Shown here: positions 18,275-28,900 of the stretch, piece after piece
How the letters are laid out: each line of letters starts with the position of its first letter
Numbering within the stretch: the stretch's first letter is position 1
NCBI GenBank assembly: GCA_038040485.1
Contig: JBBPIE010000015.1
Span: forward strand, 1 to 64,000
Direction: 5' to 3'
Source of the DNA: Onstottus_B arcticum
GTDB lineage: Bacteria > Acidobacteriota > Blastocatellia > UBA7656
DNA length: 64,000 nt
Notes under the pieces: generated by a model
Seen by the model: the letters and a program-made list of their open reading frames with translations, nothing else
Told to the model about the DNA's origin: nothing
The model's database searches: none
Translations under genes and position numbers: made by a program

Positions 18275-19453
18275 TCAATATCCGTAGCGAAGGGGAATTC
18301 GAGCCGAGTTCACGCCGAATGCTCTGAGCAACGTGCCGCCTATCGATTTCATGCGGCTGTTGGGGACGATGACTATGTCATTGGCGAGTATTTGAATGTC
18401 TTCCTTCTTGCCGTTCATCACCGACGGAATATCGACCTTGAGCTCCGAGCGTTTGCCCGTCGAGGGGTCCTCGCGGAAAATGATCCCTCGCTCGCCAGCT
18501 GCGGTGAAACTCGTGCCCTGCGCTAACGAGATCGCCTGTCGCAGCGTCGTTCCGTCCTTCAGCACAAACGAACCAGGCGCGTTCACTTCGCCCGCAACGA
18601 AGAACACATCGGTGGGCGGTATATGCACTATGTCACCGGGCGCGATTGTTACGTTTTGATCGAAGTTGCCTCTCAGCAGCCCGTTGATGTTGACCTTGAT
18701 CAGCTCGTATCCGGCGCCCGTTGCGCCTTCCGGTTTGGCGCTTTGAGCCCCGTGACTGAAGATAGCGGACGCTGACGCGTTCGGCTCGGCACGGTTTGCC
18801 GCCGCCAAGGCGTCATTGCTTTCCAGCGCTTGTGCCGCATTCTCCGGCTGCCCGGGGACCGATGCCTTTTCCTTGATCTCGCGAATGATAAACGCGGTCG
18901 AGCCGTAGTTTTCGCTAAGTCCGCCGGCGATCGTTATCAGCTTTAGCAAGGAAGGCTGGCCTTCGATTTGATACAGACCGGCGTGACGCACTGCCCCCTG
19001 GACGAAGTACGTGCGGCTGTTTATCTGCTTGACCGTGACTGTGACCTGCGGGTCTTCGAGATACTCGCCGCGCAACCGGTCAGCGATGATCCTGGCAAGC
19101 TCGTTTGGAGTCTTGTGGTGCGCCGAGATGCTGCCAACGAACGGTGTCAGGATCGTTCCGTCCGCGCTCACCCTCAACACTCGGGAGAGTTCGGGAGCAT
19201 CCTCAATCAGAATTTCAATCACATCGCTCGGCCCGATGAGATAGTCCTCACCCGGCGACACGACGATGGCCTGCGTGGCTGGCTCGCTGACTTGCCGGGC
19301 TGGCGCCCGGTATTCTTTCGGTTGCTGGCGCGGCGTCTGCGCGCTGATGTGTTGCCCGACAAATGAAAACAAAGTGATCAACCCAAGTACGAAGAGGAGT
19401 ACCAGGGCCAGCCTGCTGGCAGAGTGAGTCGACGTTTTGTTCCCTTTGATCAT
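18275..19453 (-). CDS. Polysaccharide export protein (Wza-like, SLBB)
   Basis: 392 residues with an N-terminal hydrophobic signal or anchor (LALVLLFVLGLITLFSF, residues 15-31). The Poly_export domain follows (DYLIGPSDVIEILIEDAPEL near residue 70), then two SLBB segments (YFVQGAVRHAGLYQIEGQPS near 155; VFFVAGEVNAPGSFVLKDG near 285). A low-complexity Ala/Asn/Glu linker separates the SLBB segments. There is no clear lipobox Cys, so it may be anchored by its N-terminal helix rather than lipidated. It should form the periplasmic/outer-membrane channel for polymer export and partner with the Wzc-like kinase encoded immediately downstream. Confidence 0.92.
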   Translation of the reverse strand: MIKGNKTSTHSASRLALVLLFVLGLITLFSFVGQHISAQTPRQQPKEYRAPARQVSEPATQAIVVSPGEDYLIGPSDVIEILIEDAPELSRVLRVSADGTILTPFVGSISAHHKTPNELARIIADRLRGEYLEDPQVTVTVKQINSRTYFVQGAVRHAGLYQIEGQPSLLKLITIAGGLSENYGSTAFIIREIKEKASVPGQPENAAQALESNDALAAANRAEPNASASAIFSHGAQSAKPEGATGAGYELIKVNINGLLRGNFDQNVTIAPGDIVHIPPTDVFFVAGEVNAPGSFVLKDGTTLRQAISLAQGTSFTAAGERGIIFREDPSTGKRSELKVDIPSVMNGKKEDIQILANDIVIVPNSRMKSIGGTLLRAFGVNSARIPLRYGY

Positions 19454-19456
19454 TAC

Positions 19457-20905
19457 TTAAGCTCCAATTGCAACGTCCACAGCCTCCGCACTGCGAGTGA
19501 CGCGCTTCTCTTCTGGTTTCCTTTTCCGGCTTCCCGTACGGATGCTGGAGACAGTTGCCACAAGCACCAGGAACAGCAGCGCGTTTGATGGCAACTGAAG
19601 ATTGAAGTCAACAAGGCTGTGGATCAGGATTCCAAATATGCCGGCGCCGCCTCCGATTGCTAATGCCCGGCTCAGCGGGTCGTGAGACTTCGCGCCTCGT
19701 CCGACCGCCCGAAAGATCAACACGATGAACCACCCTGCCAACGCACCACCCGCTACTCCAAACTCGGCAACCACCTGGAGGTAGTCGTTGTGGGCCCGAT
19801 CCACCGTGTATGATCTTCCAAGCGCGACTGCCCCATCATCCTGACTGTAAATGGGGTACGCCGTCTCGTAAGCCCCGAGGCCCGCGCCCGTCAAAGGGTT
19901 CGCCCGGATCATCGCGAGCGTGTCCCGCCAGATCCAGCCCCGGCTGATGAAAAAGGTTTCCGCGTGTCGAGCCTCCCGTCCCGCGATTTGGCCCGTTATG
20001 CGATCGACGACCGTGTCAGGGGCGATCCAAAAGACGCCCGCAACCAGGACGCCTGCGAGTAACAAGATGAGGGCGGCGGGACGAGGCACGAAGAGTGAAG
20101 AGGCGAGTCCATTCTCCCCTTCTGCAGTTCGCCGGCCGCCCACATCAACTCTTCCGGCGCTCACAACAGCGATGAACACCAGTTCTCCAGCGAGGCTGAT
20201 CATGCCTCCGCGCGACAGCGAAACGATTCCGGCGATTGCCATCATCGCCGCGGCAAAGATGTACAGCAGGCGCACATCCCTGCCCGGCGCGCGCGCGAGC
20301 ACCATTGCAACCGGCAACGGCGCCAACATCTCCATATAGCCGGCAAAGTGGTTGCGATTCACAAACGGTCCAAACGGCATCGCGCTTTCGGCGGTCAACG
20401 TTCTCAACCAATAGAACCGTCCATTCCAGGTGAAGTGCTGCACCAACGCGAACAGCGCCATCGCAAGCCCCCACACGATCAGGAAATTCGCGAGAGCGAG
20501 TTTCCTCGCGCGGCTCGCGAAGAAGTTGGCCGCTATCAGGAGCGATACAAGCAGGAAGAACAGCACCAGCAACGCCGACCGTGTTGCTTCCACGTCCAGC
20601 GACAGGCTCACCCGTTCCCCGCTCTGGCCGGTCGCCGCCACGCTTTGAACTATTCCGAGCACGACCAGCGCCGCCACAGGCATTGCGACGGCTGGTATTC
20701 TCATCGTCACTCGTTGTTCTGCAATGACCTTGATCCCCCAAAGCAGAATCAGCACTACGATGAGCAACTCGAAGACGGCGACCGACCAGGGCTCGACCGC
20801 GCCATGAGCGAGCGCGGTGAACACCACCGTTGCAAGCAACCCGATCGCTATCGTGCGGTCAAGCATCGGGCCGCGTGTACTTGAATCTGTGACTGATTTC
20901 TCCAC
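19457..20905 (-). CDS. O-antigen ligase family membrane protein (Wzy_C)
   Basis: 482 residues with around 12 membrane segments. The periplasmic loop motif DRAHNDYLQVVAEFGVAGG near residue 370 and the preceding LTGAGLGAYETAYPIYSQ are characteristic of the O-antigen ligase/WaaL-Wzy family, including the functionally required His. It precedes the Wza-like gene by only 3 bases and follows the TPR gene by 17, so the three are co-transcribed. The similar pairing of a TPR protein with a Wzy_C protein is common in exopolysaccharide systems. It is a polymerase or ligase acting on lipid-linked glycans; which one cannot be told from sequence. Confidence 0.9.
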   Translation of the reverse strand: MEKSVTDSSTRGPMLDRTIAIGLLATVVFTALAHGAVEPWSVAVFELLIVVLILLWGIKVIAEQRVTMRIPAVAMPVAALVVLGIVQSVAATGQSGERVSLSLDVEATRSALLVLFFLLVSLLIAANFFASRARKLALANFLIVWGLAMALFALVQHFTWNGRFYWLRTLTAESAMPFGPFVNRNHFAGYMEMLAPLPVAMVLARAPGRDVRLLYIFAAAMMAIAGIVSLSRGGMISLAGELVFIAVVSAGRVDVGGRRTAEGENGLASSLFVPRPAALILLLAGVLVAGVFWIAPDTVVDRITGQIAGREARHAETFFISRGWIWRDTLAMIRANPLTGAGLGAYETAYPIYSQDDGAVALGRSYTVDRAHNDYLQVVAEFGVAGGALAGWFIVLIFRAVGRGAKSHDPLSRALAIGGGAGIFGILIHSLVDFNLQLPSNALLFLVLVATVSSIRTGSRKRKPEEKRVTRSAEAVDVAIGA

Positions 20906-20922
20906 AAGATGAGCGGTCTGGG

Positions 20923-22287
20923 TTATCGCTGCGCGCGCGATGCAATCTGCTCCTTGCTTGCCGGCGCTTCGGCCAGCACGAAATCATCGAAGTAGACAGT
21001 GCCGCGAGTCGGTCCGTCGTAGCTGAACTTCGGCCGGCGTTTTATTGTCACCAACACCTCGAGCGCTTGGCCGTTTGCGGCAGCAGGCGCGTTGAATTCG
21101 AGACCGAGATGCTGCCAGCCGGCTTCGCCTGCGGTTACCGGCTTGGAAACCCCAATCCAATCGGATGATGCGGCAGTTGTCACCACGACGCGCGGACCTT
21201 CAGGGCTGGTCAGCTTGTCGGCCTTCGCATAGAAGTCGAGCTTGTACCGCTCGCCCGGACTAACAACGAGGCGTTGGGTGATTTCTCCGTCAAGACGGGT
21301 GGTGTCGCGTCCCGCAAAATCGATTCTTAGCGAGCACGTGCCGGTTCGCGCAGCGCTCCTCCCGATTCGGATATCGGCGTAGTCGTTGTTGTAGGTCATC
21401 CAATCGAACTGCCTGAAGTCTCGGCGTATCTCGGATTCAAAACTCCCGTTTGAAATCAGCGGCGAGTCTTTCCCGTCGTGACCGGTTGCTGCGTTCCAGA
21501 GATCGCGTGCGAGTTTCAAATGACCCGTCGCGATTAGCGCGTTCAGGAATTCGCCCGCCTCGCGCGAAACGAGCTGCGCGGCCGTTTCGAGTTGACCGAA
21601 GACGCCGGCGGCATATTCGACGTCGCCTTGCTTGAGCAGAAACTGCGCGAGTGCGAGTCGGGCTGCCGGCTTGCCGCAAGCGACCCCGTTGACAGCTTCA
21701 GTACTGCCGTTCGAGCTGCGCCATACCAGGTTCAGCGATACTGGAAGAAGGTCCGGGTTCAGGACACTGGCTGCGCGAAACTCCTCGACTGCCTGCTGAA
21801 GTTTGCCTTGCCTGAGCAGCACGTTCGCCAGTTGCCAGTGCACTTCTGTTTTGTTGGGCGCGAGGGCGAGCGCTGCTCGCAAACACTCCTCGGCCTCGGC
21901 AAGATCTCCACGCGATGCCTTGATCGATGCGACAAGCAAACGGTAGCTGTAGTTATGCGGCGAGAGTTTGACGGCGCGAAGCGCACTCTTTTCGGCGCGA
22001 TCAGGGTCGCGCTCCTCTTCCGACAAGACGGCAAGCCGCGCGAGTAGCCGCGGAGAGTTCGCGTAATAACCCGACGCCGCTGCGAGCGTCTCGCCGCCGA
22101 ACTTCAATCGTTCGTCGGTCAGCACGCCCACAGTGAAGTTCGTGACGATCTCTAACACGAGCAGCGAGCAGGTGCCCAGAATCAACAGCGCTACCGTCGC
22201 TCGCGCAGCCAGTGTTCTCACCGGAAGATCAAAACTCCGGCTAATATGAGTACCATCCCTCACGATTGCTTTGCTCGTTCTTTTCAT
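20923..22287 (-). CDS. TPR-repeat protein with C-terminal carbohydrate-binding-like domain
   Basis: 454 residues from the Met at 22287 (MKRTSKAIVRDG); longer starts would translate an Arg/Pro-rich upstream region of no coding character. A membrane anchor (ATVALLILGTCSLLVLEIVT) lies near residue 35, followed by TPR-like helical pairs (LLARLAVLSEEERDPDRAEK; EAEECLRAALALAPNKTEVH; LQQAVEEFRAASVLNPDLLP). The C-terminal 180 residues (from ISNGSFESEIRRDF) look like a beta-sandwich carbohydrate-binding module of the galactose-binding type. It probably scaffolds the export machinery and contacts the polymer in the periplasm. It is the first gene of the locus on this strand. Confidence 0.85.
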   Translation of the reverse strand: MKRTSKAIVRDGTHISRSFDLPVRTLAARATVALLILGTCSLLVLEIVTNFTVGVLTDERLKFGGETLAAASGYYANSPRLLARLAVLSEEERDPDRAEKSALRAVKLSPHNYSYRLLVASIKASRGDLAEAEECLRAALALAPNKTEVHWQLANVLLRQGKLQQAVEEFRAASVLNPDLLPVSLNLVWRSSNGSTEAVNGVACGKPAARLALAQFLLKQGDVEYAAGVFGQLETAAQLVSREAGEFLNALIATGHLKLARDLWNAATGHDGKDSPLISNGSFESEIRRDFRQFDWMTYNNDYADIRIGRSAARTGTCSLRIDFAGRDTTRLDGEITQRLVVSPGERYKLDFYAKADKLTSPEGPRVVVTTAASSDWIGVSKPVTAGEAGWQHLGLEFNAPAAANGQALEVLVTIKRRPKFSYDGPTRGTVYFDDFVLAEAPASKEQIASRAQR

Positions 22288-22961
22288 CACCAATGATTGG
22301 GCGTACCGCTGGCCTTTAGTGTTAAACCCAGCGGGGAAGCGGCGCGCCGCGCCGCGGGGCGCCGAATTTGAGACGGCCTTCTGGTGGAAAGGCGAGAAAG
22401 TCGTCTCTGGCTCAGTGCTGTACCGGGAGAATTGCCGAGTAAGGGGGCAAACATTGGGAATTCCTGGCGTAAAGCTAGGGAGCCGGCCAGTATGGCGGCG
22501 GAACGTTATGGCGCAGATCACGGAACTGACTGCCACCGCCAATGTCCTCACTGCTTCAGGCGGGTCCGCAGTTCCCGCCCCTCTTCGGTCTGGCGCGGGT
22601 GGACAGAACATAGAGATCGCGGGTACGCTACTCGTCCTCAAATGGATGAGTCTGCGGCCGGTTTCATCGGCCAGCGATTCCGCGCACCTTGAGCGACCTC
22701 GCTGCCGTGCGCATTCTCACACTTAAGACAGCCCGGGTCTATCCGTGAACATACGTGATTGGAGTGGCGAAACTCACGCGTTTGCGCTTGTGAAATCTCG
22801 TTGTGGAGGGTGTACTCGGACTTCAAAGGGTGATGAGAACAGAAGTGATGCGTGACTCGTGATCCGTGCTGACAGCGACCCGGAATGCGGCAATAACGAA
22901 ATCACTGATCACGGATCACGCATCACGGATCACACCCCGGTGCAATGCTGCTTCGTTCAGG
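22288..22961. other. Intergenic region upstream of the exopolysaccharide locus
   Basis: No gene is supported in these 674 bases. The region is probably the leader and promoter of the minus-strand exopolysaccharide transcript, but I could not identify a convincing sigma-70 or sigma-54 promoter. It contains a GC-rich palindromic stretch near 22341-22365 (GGCGCGCCGCGCC) and, at its right end, the inverted repeat listed separately at 22845-22933. Confidence 0.6.
22845..22933. repeat. Inverted repeat, second copy of the GTGATGCGTGATCC family
   Basis: GTGATGCGTGACTCGTGATC begins at 22845 and the reverse-complement arm (ATCACGGATCACGCATCAC and a partial extra unit) lies at 22901-22933, separated by about 32 unrelated bases. 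This is the same 14-base unit seen in tandem at 1-147. It begins 28 bases downstream of the stop codon of the response regulator gene, where a transcription terminator might be expected. Confidence 0.8.
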
Positions 22962-23618
22962 TCAGACCTCGGTCTGAATAATCCCGCGCCGCACGGCGAA
23001 TAGAACGAGATCGGTATGGTTTTCGAGACCGAGTTTGCGCATCAGGTTTGAGCGATGGGTTTCCACCGTTCGGGAGCTGATAAACAGGCGCTCTGCAATT
23101 TCGGTATTCGGGTGACCTTCGGCTGCGAGTTGAAGCACCTCGCGTTCTCGCGTGGTCAGTGTTTCATAGACATCCAGAGTGGATGCTTGGGTTTTTTGAA
23201 CCAGCAACTCGATGGCCCGCTCCGAGATCGCAGGGCTGAGATGGCGGTGTCCGGCCGAGACTTCTCGAACTGCGTGGATCAGATCGCTGGCCGCGGAGTT
23301 CTTGAGCAGGTAACCGCTGGCTCCGTTCTTCAGCGCTTCCAACACGTAGGCATCGTTGGCGTGCATGGAAAGAACAAGGACGCGGGTTTGCGGAGTTCGC
23401 TCGGCGACCTGCCGCGTGACCTCCAGCCCGTTGATGCCCGGCATCATCAAATCTGCTATCAGCACGTTTGGCTTCAAGCGCTCAGTTATGCGAACGGCCT
23501 CCAAGCCGTCGCCAGCCTCGCCGACCAGGGTGAAATCCGGCTCGGTCTCAAGCAGGGCTCTCAGGCCCTGGCGAACTACATGATGATCATCGGCTAATAC
23601 TATCGTTGTGGTGTTCAT
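22962..23618 (-). CDS. NarL/FixJ-type response regulator
   Basis: About 218 residues. The receiver domain begins TTTIVLADDHHVVRQGLRAL with the acidic DD pair, the phospho-accepting Asp in PNVLIADLMMPGING near residue 58, and the conserved Lys in ALKNGASGYLLKNSA. The C-terminal LuxR-type helix-turn-helix reads LTTREREVLQLAAEGHPNTE and FISSRTVETHRSNLMRKLGL. I choose the Met at 23618; the frame could open 8 codons earlier. It overlaps the upstream histidine kinase gene by 32 nt, which makes that kinase its likely partner. Target genes are unknown, but the adjacent exopolysaccharide locus is a candidate. Confidence 0.93.
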   Translation of the reverse strand: MNTTTIVLADDHHVVRQGLRALLETEPDFTLVGEAGDGLEAVRITERLKPNVLIADLMMPGINGLEVTRQVAERTPQTRVLVLSMHANDAYVLEALKNGASGYLLKNSAASDLIHAVREVSAGHRHLSPAISERAIELLVQKTQASTLDVYETLTTREREVLQLAAEGHPNTEIAERLFISSRTVETHRSNLMRKLGLENHTDLVLFAVRRGIIQTEV

Positions 23619-25884
23619 TCTCTTCTCTCCCGTCATCAGCATCAGGCCCGAGGGCCCGGGTTTTCAAAGGCAACTCAACGGTCAGGCGGCAGCCAAGCCC
23701 CGAACCGGATTCGATATGAAGATGTCCGCCCAGCAACAGCGCGCGCTCGCGCATCCCGGTAAGCCCGCTGGATGAGTGACTATCAAGCGCCTTCCTTGAA
23801 TCAAAGCCGGCGCCGCGGTCTTCGATGACCACGCAAAGCATCGAATCGTTGGACCAGATTCGGACTACTGCCTCGTTCACCCGCGCGTGTCGTGCCACGT
23901 TAGTTAGTGCCTCCTGAACGATCCGATAGGCGGCGGTTTCCACTGCCGGATCAAACCTTCGTTCGAGCCCCTTTTGCTCGAACGCCACGCGCACGCCGGA
24001 TGATGCCGTATAGCGCTCGAATTGCCACATCAACGCCGGCACAAGCCCCAGGTCGTCCAGTATCGTGGGCCGCAAGTCCAGTGAAAGGTCGTGCACTCGT
24101 GCCATCACCTCATCGGCGAGAGCCTGCGCTTTGCAAAGAGCCTCGCGCGCTTGTTTGGATGGCAGGCGATGGCAAGTCTCGAGCGTGAGCTTCAGACCGG
24201 TTAGTTGCTGTCCTATCTGGTCGTGCAACTCACGCGCGATGTCACGGCGCTCGGCTTCCTGCAGCTCGACCAGCCGCTGTGACAGAGTCTGCAACTGTGC
24301 GCGGCTGGCTCGCACTTCCTCGAAAAGACGCGCGTTTTGAATCGCCACTCCAACGTGTTGGCCAAGCGTCTTGAAGAAGCTAATCAGGTCTTCGCCCACC
24401 TCGCGTCCGCCCAGCCCCAGCAACGCGGCTACACCCTGAGTTTCACCCTTCGCTACAAGCGGGATTCGAAGATAGCTCTTCCATTCAAGGTTGGCAGGGT
24501 CAAGCTCCTGCGCCACGGCCCCCAGGTCTCGAAACTCCAGGCTGAGGATCCCCTCCGGCTTTGGCGTGTCGCTCTCGTCGTGAAAACTGGACGCCGGAAA
24601 CGAACCCATCTTTGCCAGTATCTCGGCGGGCAGCCCCCACGCGGAGTGTAGTTGAAAAAGGTCGGTCGCTTCGTCGTATAGAAAAATACCGCCGGCCTGG
24701 ATCTCCAAGTGGTCCACCAGGAGCTTGCGCAACGAATCTAACACCTCGGATAACTCGAGCGAACTGCTAACAGCGGCGGCCAACTCCACATTGCGCTGTT
24801 TGATCTCATCCTCCAGGCGCTTGCGGTCGGTTATGTTCTGTATTACGGCGACAGAGTAGATCGACTTCAGCGCTGAGTCCTGGATGAATACGGACGTGAG
24901 ATGGCCCCAAACGATCCGGCCATCCTTTCGCAGATACCTTTTCTCTAAGTCGATTACCTTCCGCGATCCATCCGCCGGTTCAATGGCCGGCTCGATCGTA
25001 TCGCGCCGATCGTCAGGGTGCGTAATATCGAGGACCCTTAGTTTCAGAAGCTCAGCTTCGCCATAGCCGAGGAATTCACAAAACGCGCGGTTGACTTGCA
25101 AGAACCTACCCTGAGGATCGGCGATGACCATGCCCGCGCGTGCTGCCTCAAACATCGCACGGAACTTCTCCTCGCTCTCCTGCAGGGCAGTCTGAGCCTT
25201 CTCGCGCTCAGAGATTAGCCGTTTCAAGAACGCATTTGCGTTTAGGAGCTCGGTGGTTCGTTCTGCCACGCGAGCTTGCAGCTCTTCGTGAGCCTTTTGG
25301 AGGGCGTGCTCCGCAACCTTCCGCGCGGTGACGTCGATCATCGCAGTTCTGTAGACCGGGACCGGGTCATTCTTCTCCAGGGTCGGGACGCTGAGCAACT
25401 GTACCCGAATAGCCCTGTCGCCTCTCAGTGCCAGGTCCAATTCCACCGACGCTTGTTCTCCCGTTTGCACGCATCGCCGCAGATGCTCCATGAAGTTGCC
25501 CGCATCGGCCTTCGCCACATAGGCGACCAGAGGCTTGCGCATCAGCCGGGCGCGCTCGCGGCCCAGCATCATCGCGCCGGTCAGGTTGATCTCCTCAATG
25601 CGGCCCTTGTCATCGAGGGTGAGATACCCTATTGGCGCGAAATCGTAGAGGCTTGCATAACGATCGCGCGAGACTTCCAAGTCTTCGCGGGTCTCTCGGA
25701 GCTCACGATTCTGGATTTCCAACTCGATCTGGTGAACTTCGAGTTCATGTACAAGCGAACTTAAGTCACCACTGTTCTGCTCTTGATCGGGTTGCCCTGT
25801 GAACGGAATGACGCTGCTTTCGGAGCGCACGGACTCGAGTGCCTTGTCCAATTCTGCTCGGGTCATTGCATCGTACTCGTTCAT
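23587..25884 (-). CDS. PAS-PAS-GAF sensor histidine kinase (HisKA_3)
   Basis: 765 residues, no membrane segment. A short N-terminal coiled coil is followed by PAS 1 (YDFAPIGYLTLDDKGRIEEI, about 80-190), PAS 2 (MFEAARAGMVIADPQGRFLQ, about 240-360), a GAF domain (ILEAR-like start at SLELSEVLDSLRKLLVDHLE, about 375-520) and a HisKA_3 dimerisation domain with the phospho-accepting His in RRDIARELHDQIGQQLTGLK near 550. The HATPase_c domain has ALTNVARHARVNEAVV and VIEDRGAGFD. It is a cytoplasmic NarX/DegS-like kinase. The response regulator overlapping its 3' end by 32 nt is the expected phosphate acceptor. Its input signal is unknown. Confidence 0.92.
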   Translation of the reverse strand: MNEYDAMTRAELDKALESVRSESSVIPFTGQPDQEQNSGDLSSLVHELEVHQIELEIQNRELRETREDLEVSRDRYASLYDFAPIGYLTLDDKGRIEEINLTGAMMLGRERARLMRKPLVAYVAKADAGNFMEHLRRCVQTGEQASVELDLALRGDRAIRVQLLSVPTLEKNDPVPVYRTAMIDVTARKVAEHALQKAHEELQARVAERTTELLNANAFLKRLISEREKAQTALQESEEKFRAMFEAARAGMVIADPQGRFLQVNRAFCEFLGYGEAELLKLRVLDITHPDDRRDTIEPAIEPADGSRKVIDLEKRYLRKDGRIVWGHLTSVFIQDSALKSIYSVAVIQNITDRKRLEDEIKQRNVELAAAVSSSLELSEVLDSLRKLLVDHLEIQAGGIFLYDEATDLFQLHSAWGLPAEILAKMGSFPASSFHDESDTPKPEGILSLEFRDLGAVAQELDPANLEWKSYLRIPLVAKGETQGVAALLGLGGREVGEDLISFFKTLGQHVGVAIQNARLFEEVRASRAQLQTLSQRLVELQEAERRDIARELHDQIGQQLTGLKLTLETCHRLPSKQAREALCKAQALADEVMARVHDLSLDLRPTILDDLGLVPALMWQFERYTASSGVRVAFEQKGLERRFDPAVETAAYRIVQEALTNVARHARVNEAVVRIWSNDSMLCVVIEDRGAGFDSRKALDSHSSSGLTGMRERALLLGGHLHIESGSGLGCRLTVELPLKTRALGPDADDGREENEHHNDSISR

Positions 25885-25910
25885 AGCGTCCTCAGCAGAA
25901 ATCCTTTCGG

Positions 25911-28900
25911 TCAGCGTACCGTGCCGCGTTCGGTGACATCTTCAATAGCAAGCAGGATCATTTCGGGCGTTCCGTCTTCTCGTTCGATTTGCCTCGCATT
26001 CAGTAACAGTTTCTTGTGTCCTATCTCCGGAAAGTCATGCTCGACTTCGAAGTCGTCGAACTGAATGTGCCTTAAAAGTACGTCTTGCAACAGCAAGCGA
26101 AGACTCGGAATGTTCCACTCGCAGTTGCCGAGATCGTAGAGGAGTTTGTCTTCGGTCTCCTCGGGTCTGACCCGGAACATCTTGTAGAACGCTCGGTTGG
26201 CGCTTCGTACTCGTTGATCTGCGTCTAGCACCACAAGCGGCCCGCGCATCGTTTCGAGGATGGCCGTTACGTCCCGGCTGCGCTTGAGTGCATCGATGTC
26301 AGCCAGCACCATGACGGCGCCATCGATCTTGTTCTCCGCAGTCTTGTAAGGCCGGACCTGCATCGAGTACCAGCGCCCCTCCGCGTCTTGAACCTCTCGG
26401 TCGCTGACGGCGATCCTCTCGATCGCCTCGCGGAATAGTTCCTCCAAATCGGGAATGTGAATGTTGGGTTTCAGGTCGCTTATCGGCCGCCCAACGTCGG
26501 TGGAAATCATGTTAAAGACTTTCCCCGCCGACGAAGTGAACCGGCGAATGCGAAGATCGCTCCCGAGCATGACGATAGGGATGTCGATGCTCGACAGCAG
26601 GTTCAGCAAATCGCTATTGGTCCAGATCAATTCGCCGTTGCGGTTTTGCAACTCTTCGTTGGCGGTGGTCAGTTCCTCGTTTGTGGCTTCGAGTTCCTCT
26701 TTTGCGGTCTCGAGTTCCTCATTGGTGCTTTGCAGTTCCTCGTTGCTCGACAGGATTTCTTCGTTTGCGGATTTGAGCTCCTCATTGCTGCGCTCCATCT
26801 CTTCGATGACCGATTGGAGATCTTGCCTGGTCTGGGTCAACTCCGCTTGAAGCTGGGCGATGGTCAGGTCGCGGGTCGATAGTTTTGACCCTCGATCTCG
26901 GCCCTTCTCGGTCGATGGTCGCAGCTTGTCGACCGCGTGCCTCGTTGCGTCCTCGAACAAGACCAGGAAGCAGGGCTCGGTTGATGCGCTTTTGATTGGG
27001 ATCACCTCCAGGTTGAGGTCCCTGAAACGATCGTCGGCGCGGACCCGTAGGCCCTGCTTTCTCACCGCAATCTCTTTCTCCCTTGCCTGCTGAATTAGAG
27101 CTCGCAGCTCTAATCCCAGGCCGTCGCGGGCCATCCTCGGAAGATTGAAGCTAACCTCGCCGGGCGCTGGCTCCAGATACGGACCGGTGTGTCCGCGAAT
27201 CTCGATGATCTCCATCTCGTCGTCGATGACGACTCCGGCCGGGGCATATCGCGAAAGAAGGATGCGATCAACTTCCGTCCGGACGCTGAACTCGCCGCTG
27301 TCGGGGATCTTTCCGCTCTCGACCGCTGGGATTGCCCGAGCGCGAGTGATCGGATTCAGCTTAATGCCCAAGCCGCTGGGAGTAGATTTCTTCGAGTAGA
27401 TCTTTTGCTTGCGGTCAACGAGAGCAAACAAGTCGGCGAATGTCCCGACGGTTTCCGAGCTTCCGAGAACGAGAAACCCGGAAGGCTTGAGGGCGTAATG
27501 GAAGATCGGCATGATGTTCTTCTGAATGGCAGCTCCAAAATAGATGAGGAGGTTGCGGCAACTGATGACATCCATCCGTGAGAAGGGCGGATCCTGGGCG
27601 ACATTGTGCCTTGCGAACACAACCAGGTCGCGGATTCTCTTGCTGATCTGGTAACTGTCTTCAACCTTCGTGAAGAATCGGCGGAAGTGCTCGGCAGGCA
27701 CTTGAGAAGCGATGCTTCCAGCATACTTTCCCGCGCGTGCTTTCTCGAGAGCCACCTCGTTGATGTCTGTTGCAAAGATCTGGACGGCAGGACTAGTCGC
27801 CGTACTTCCCAAGAACGTCAGCAACGAGATGGCCAGGGAGTAGGGCTCCTCACCCGTTGAGCAACCGGGCACCCAGATTCTGATTGGGTCCTCCAACGAT
27901 CTGCCTTTTATCAAGTCGGGGAAGACTTTTGTCTTCAATGCTTCATGCGTTTCAGGATCTCGAAAGAACTCGGTCACGCTTATAAGCATGTCCTGAAAGA
28001 GGGCCTGCAATTCGCCCGGGCTGTCCTGCAGATACCTGACATAGTCTTCCAGATTCTCTATCTGGTGCAGAGCCAGCCTTCGCGCGATGCGTCGTCGGAT
28101 GGGCGCGGGTTTGTAAGAGGAAAAATCAACGCCTGCGCTGGCTCGGAGTAGAACAAAGATCCTTGCAAACGCGTCTCCGGTTATTGGCTGCATCTCATCC
28201 ATCAGTTCGCTATGAAAGCGGGTCACATAGGGATGGCGGGCAATCCGCTCCAGCACTTTTGCGATTTCTGAGGGTGGCAAAACGTAATCGACGGCTCCAG
28301 CAGCGATTGCGTTGCGGGGCATCCCGTCGTACTTTGCTGACGAATCCTGGGCAAAGGTCACGCCACCCTGCGCCTTGATCGCCTTGAGGCCCGACGCGCC
28401 GTCTGAACCGGTGCCCGACAATACGACCCCAATCGATTTACTATCTTTGTCCTTCGCCAAAGAGCGTAAGAAATAGTCGACCGAGAGGTGGGGGCGATGG
28501 CCGTCCAACCTCGGCATGAGATGCAGCACTCCCTGCAACACCCCAAGGTCTCTGTTGGGGGGAATCACGTACACGTGATCGGGTTGCACTCGCGTGGCGT
28601 CTTGCACCTCGATGACCGGCATTGCGGTCGCTCTGGAGAGAAGCAGGCACAGCTTGCTCTCGTGGCTGGGGTCAAGATGCTGAACCAGCACGAATGCCAT
28701 TCCGGTATCAACGGGGAGGGCTCTAAGTAAATCTGTGAACGCCTCCAGCCCGCCTGCCGAAGCGCCTACACCGACGATCGCGAACGAACCGCTCTCCGTC
28801 GTCGGAGGGCCACCGGCCTTAGTAGAGGTTGGCTTTGAGTGTAAACGCCCGCTGGACTTGAGCCTACGGCCGCCCACGTTGCCATTGGCAGCCGAAACAG

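Noticed and set aside
22271..22726. Plus-strand frame over the exopolysaccharide upstream region
   Set aside because: Arg-rich and without motifs; overlaps the N-terminus and leader of the minus-strand TPR gene.
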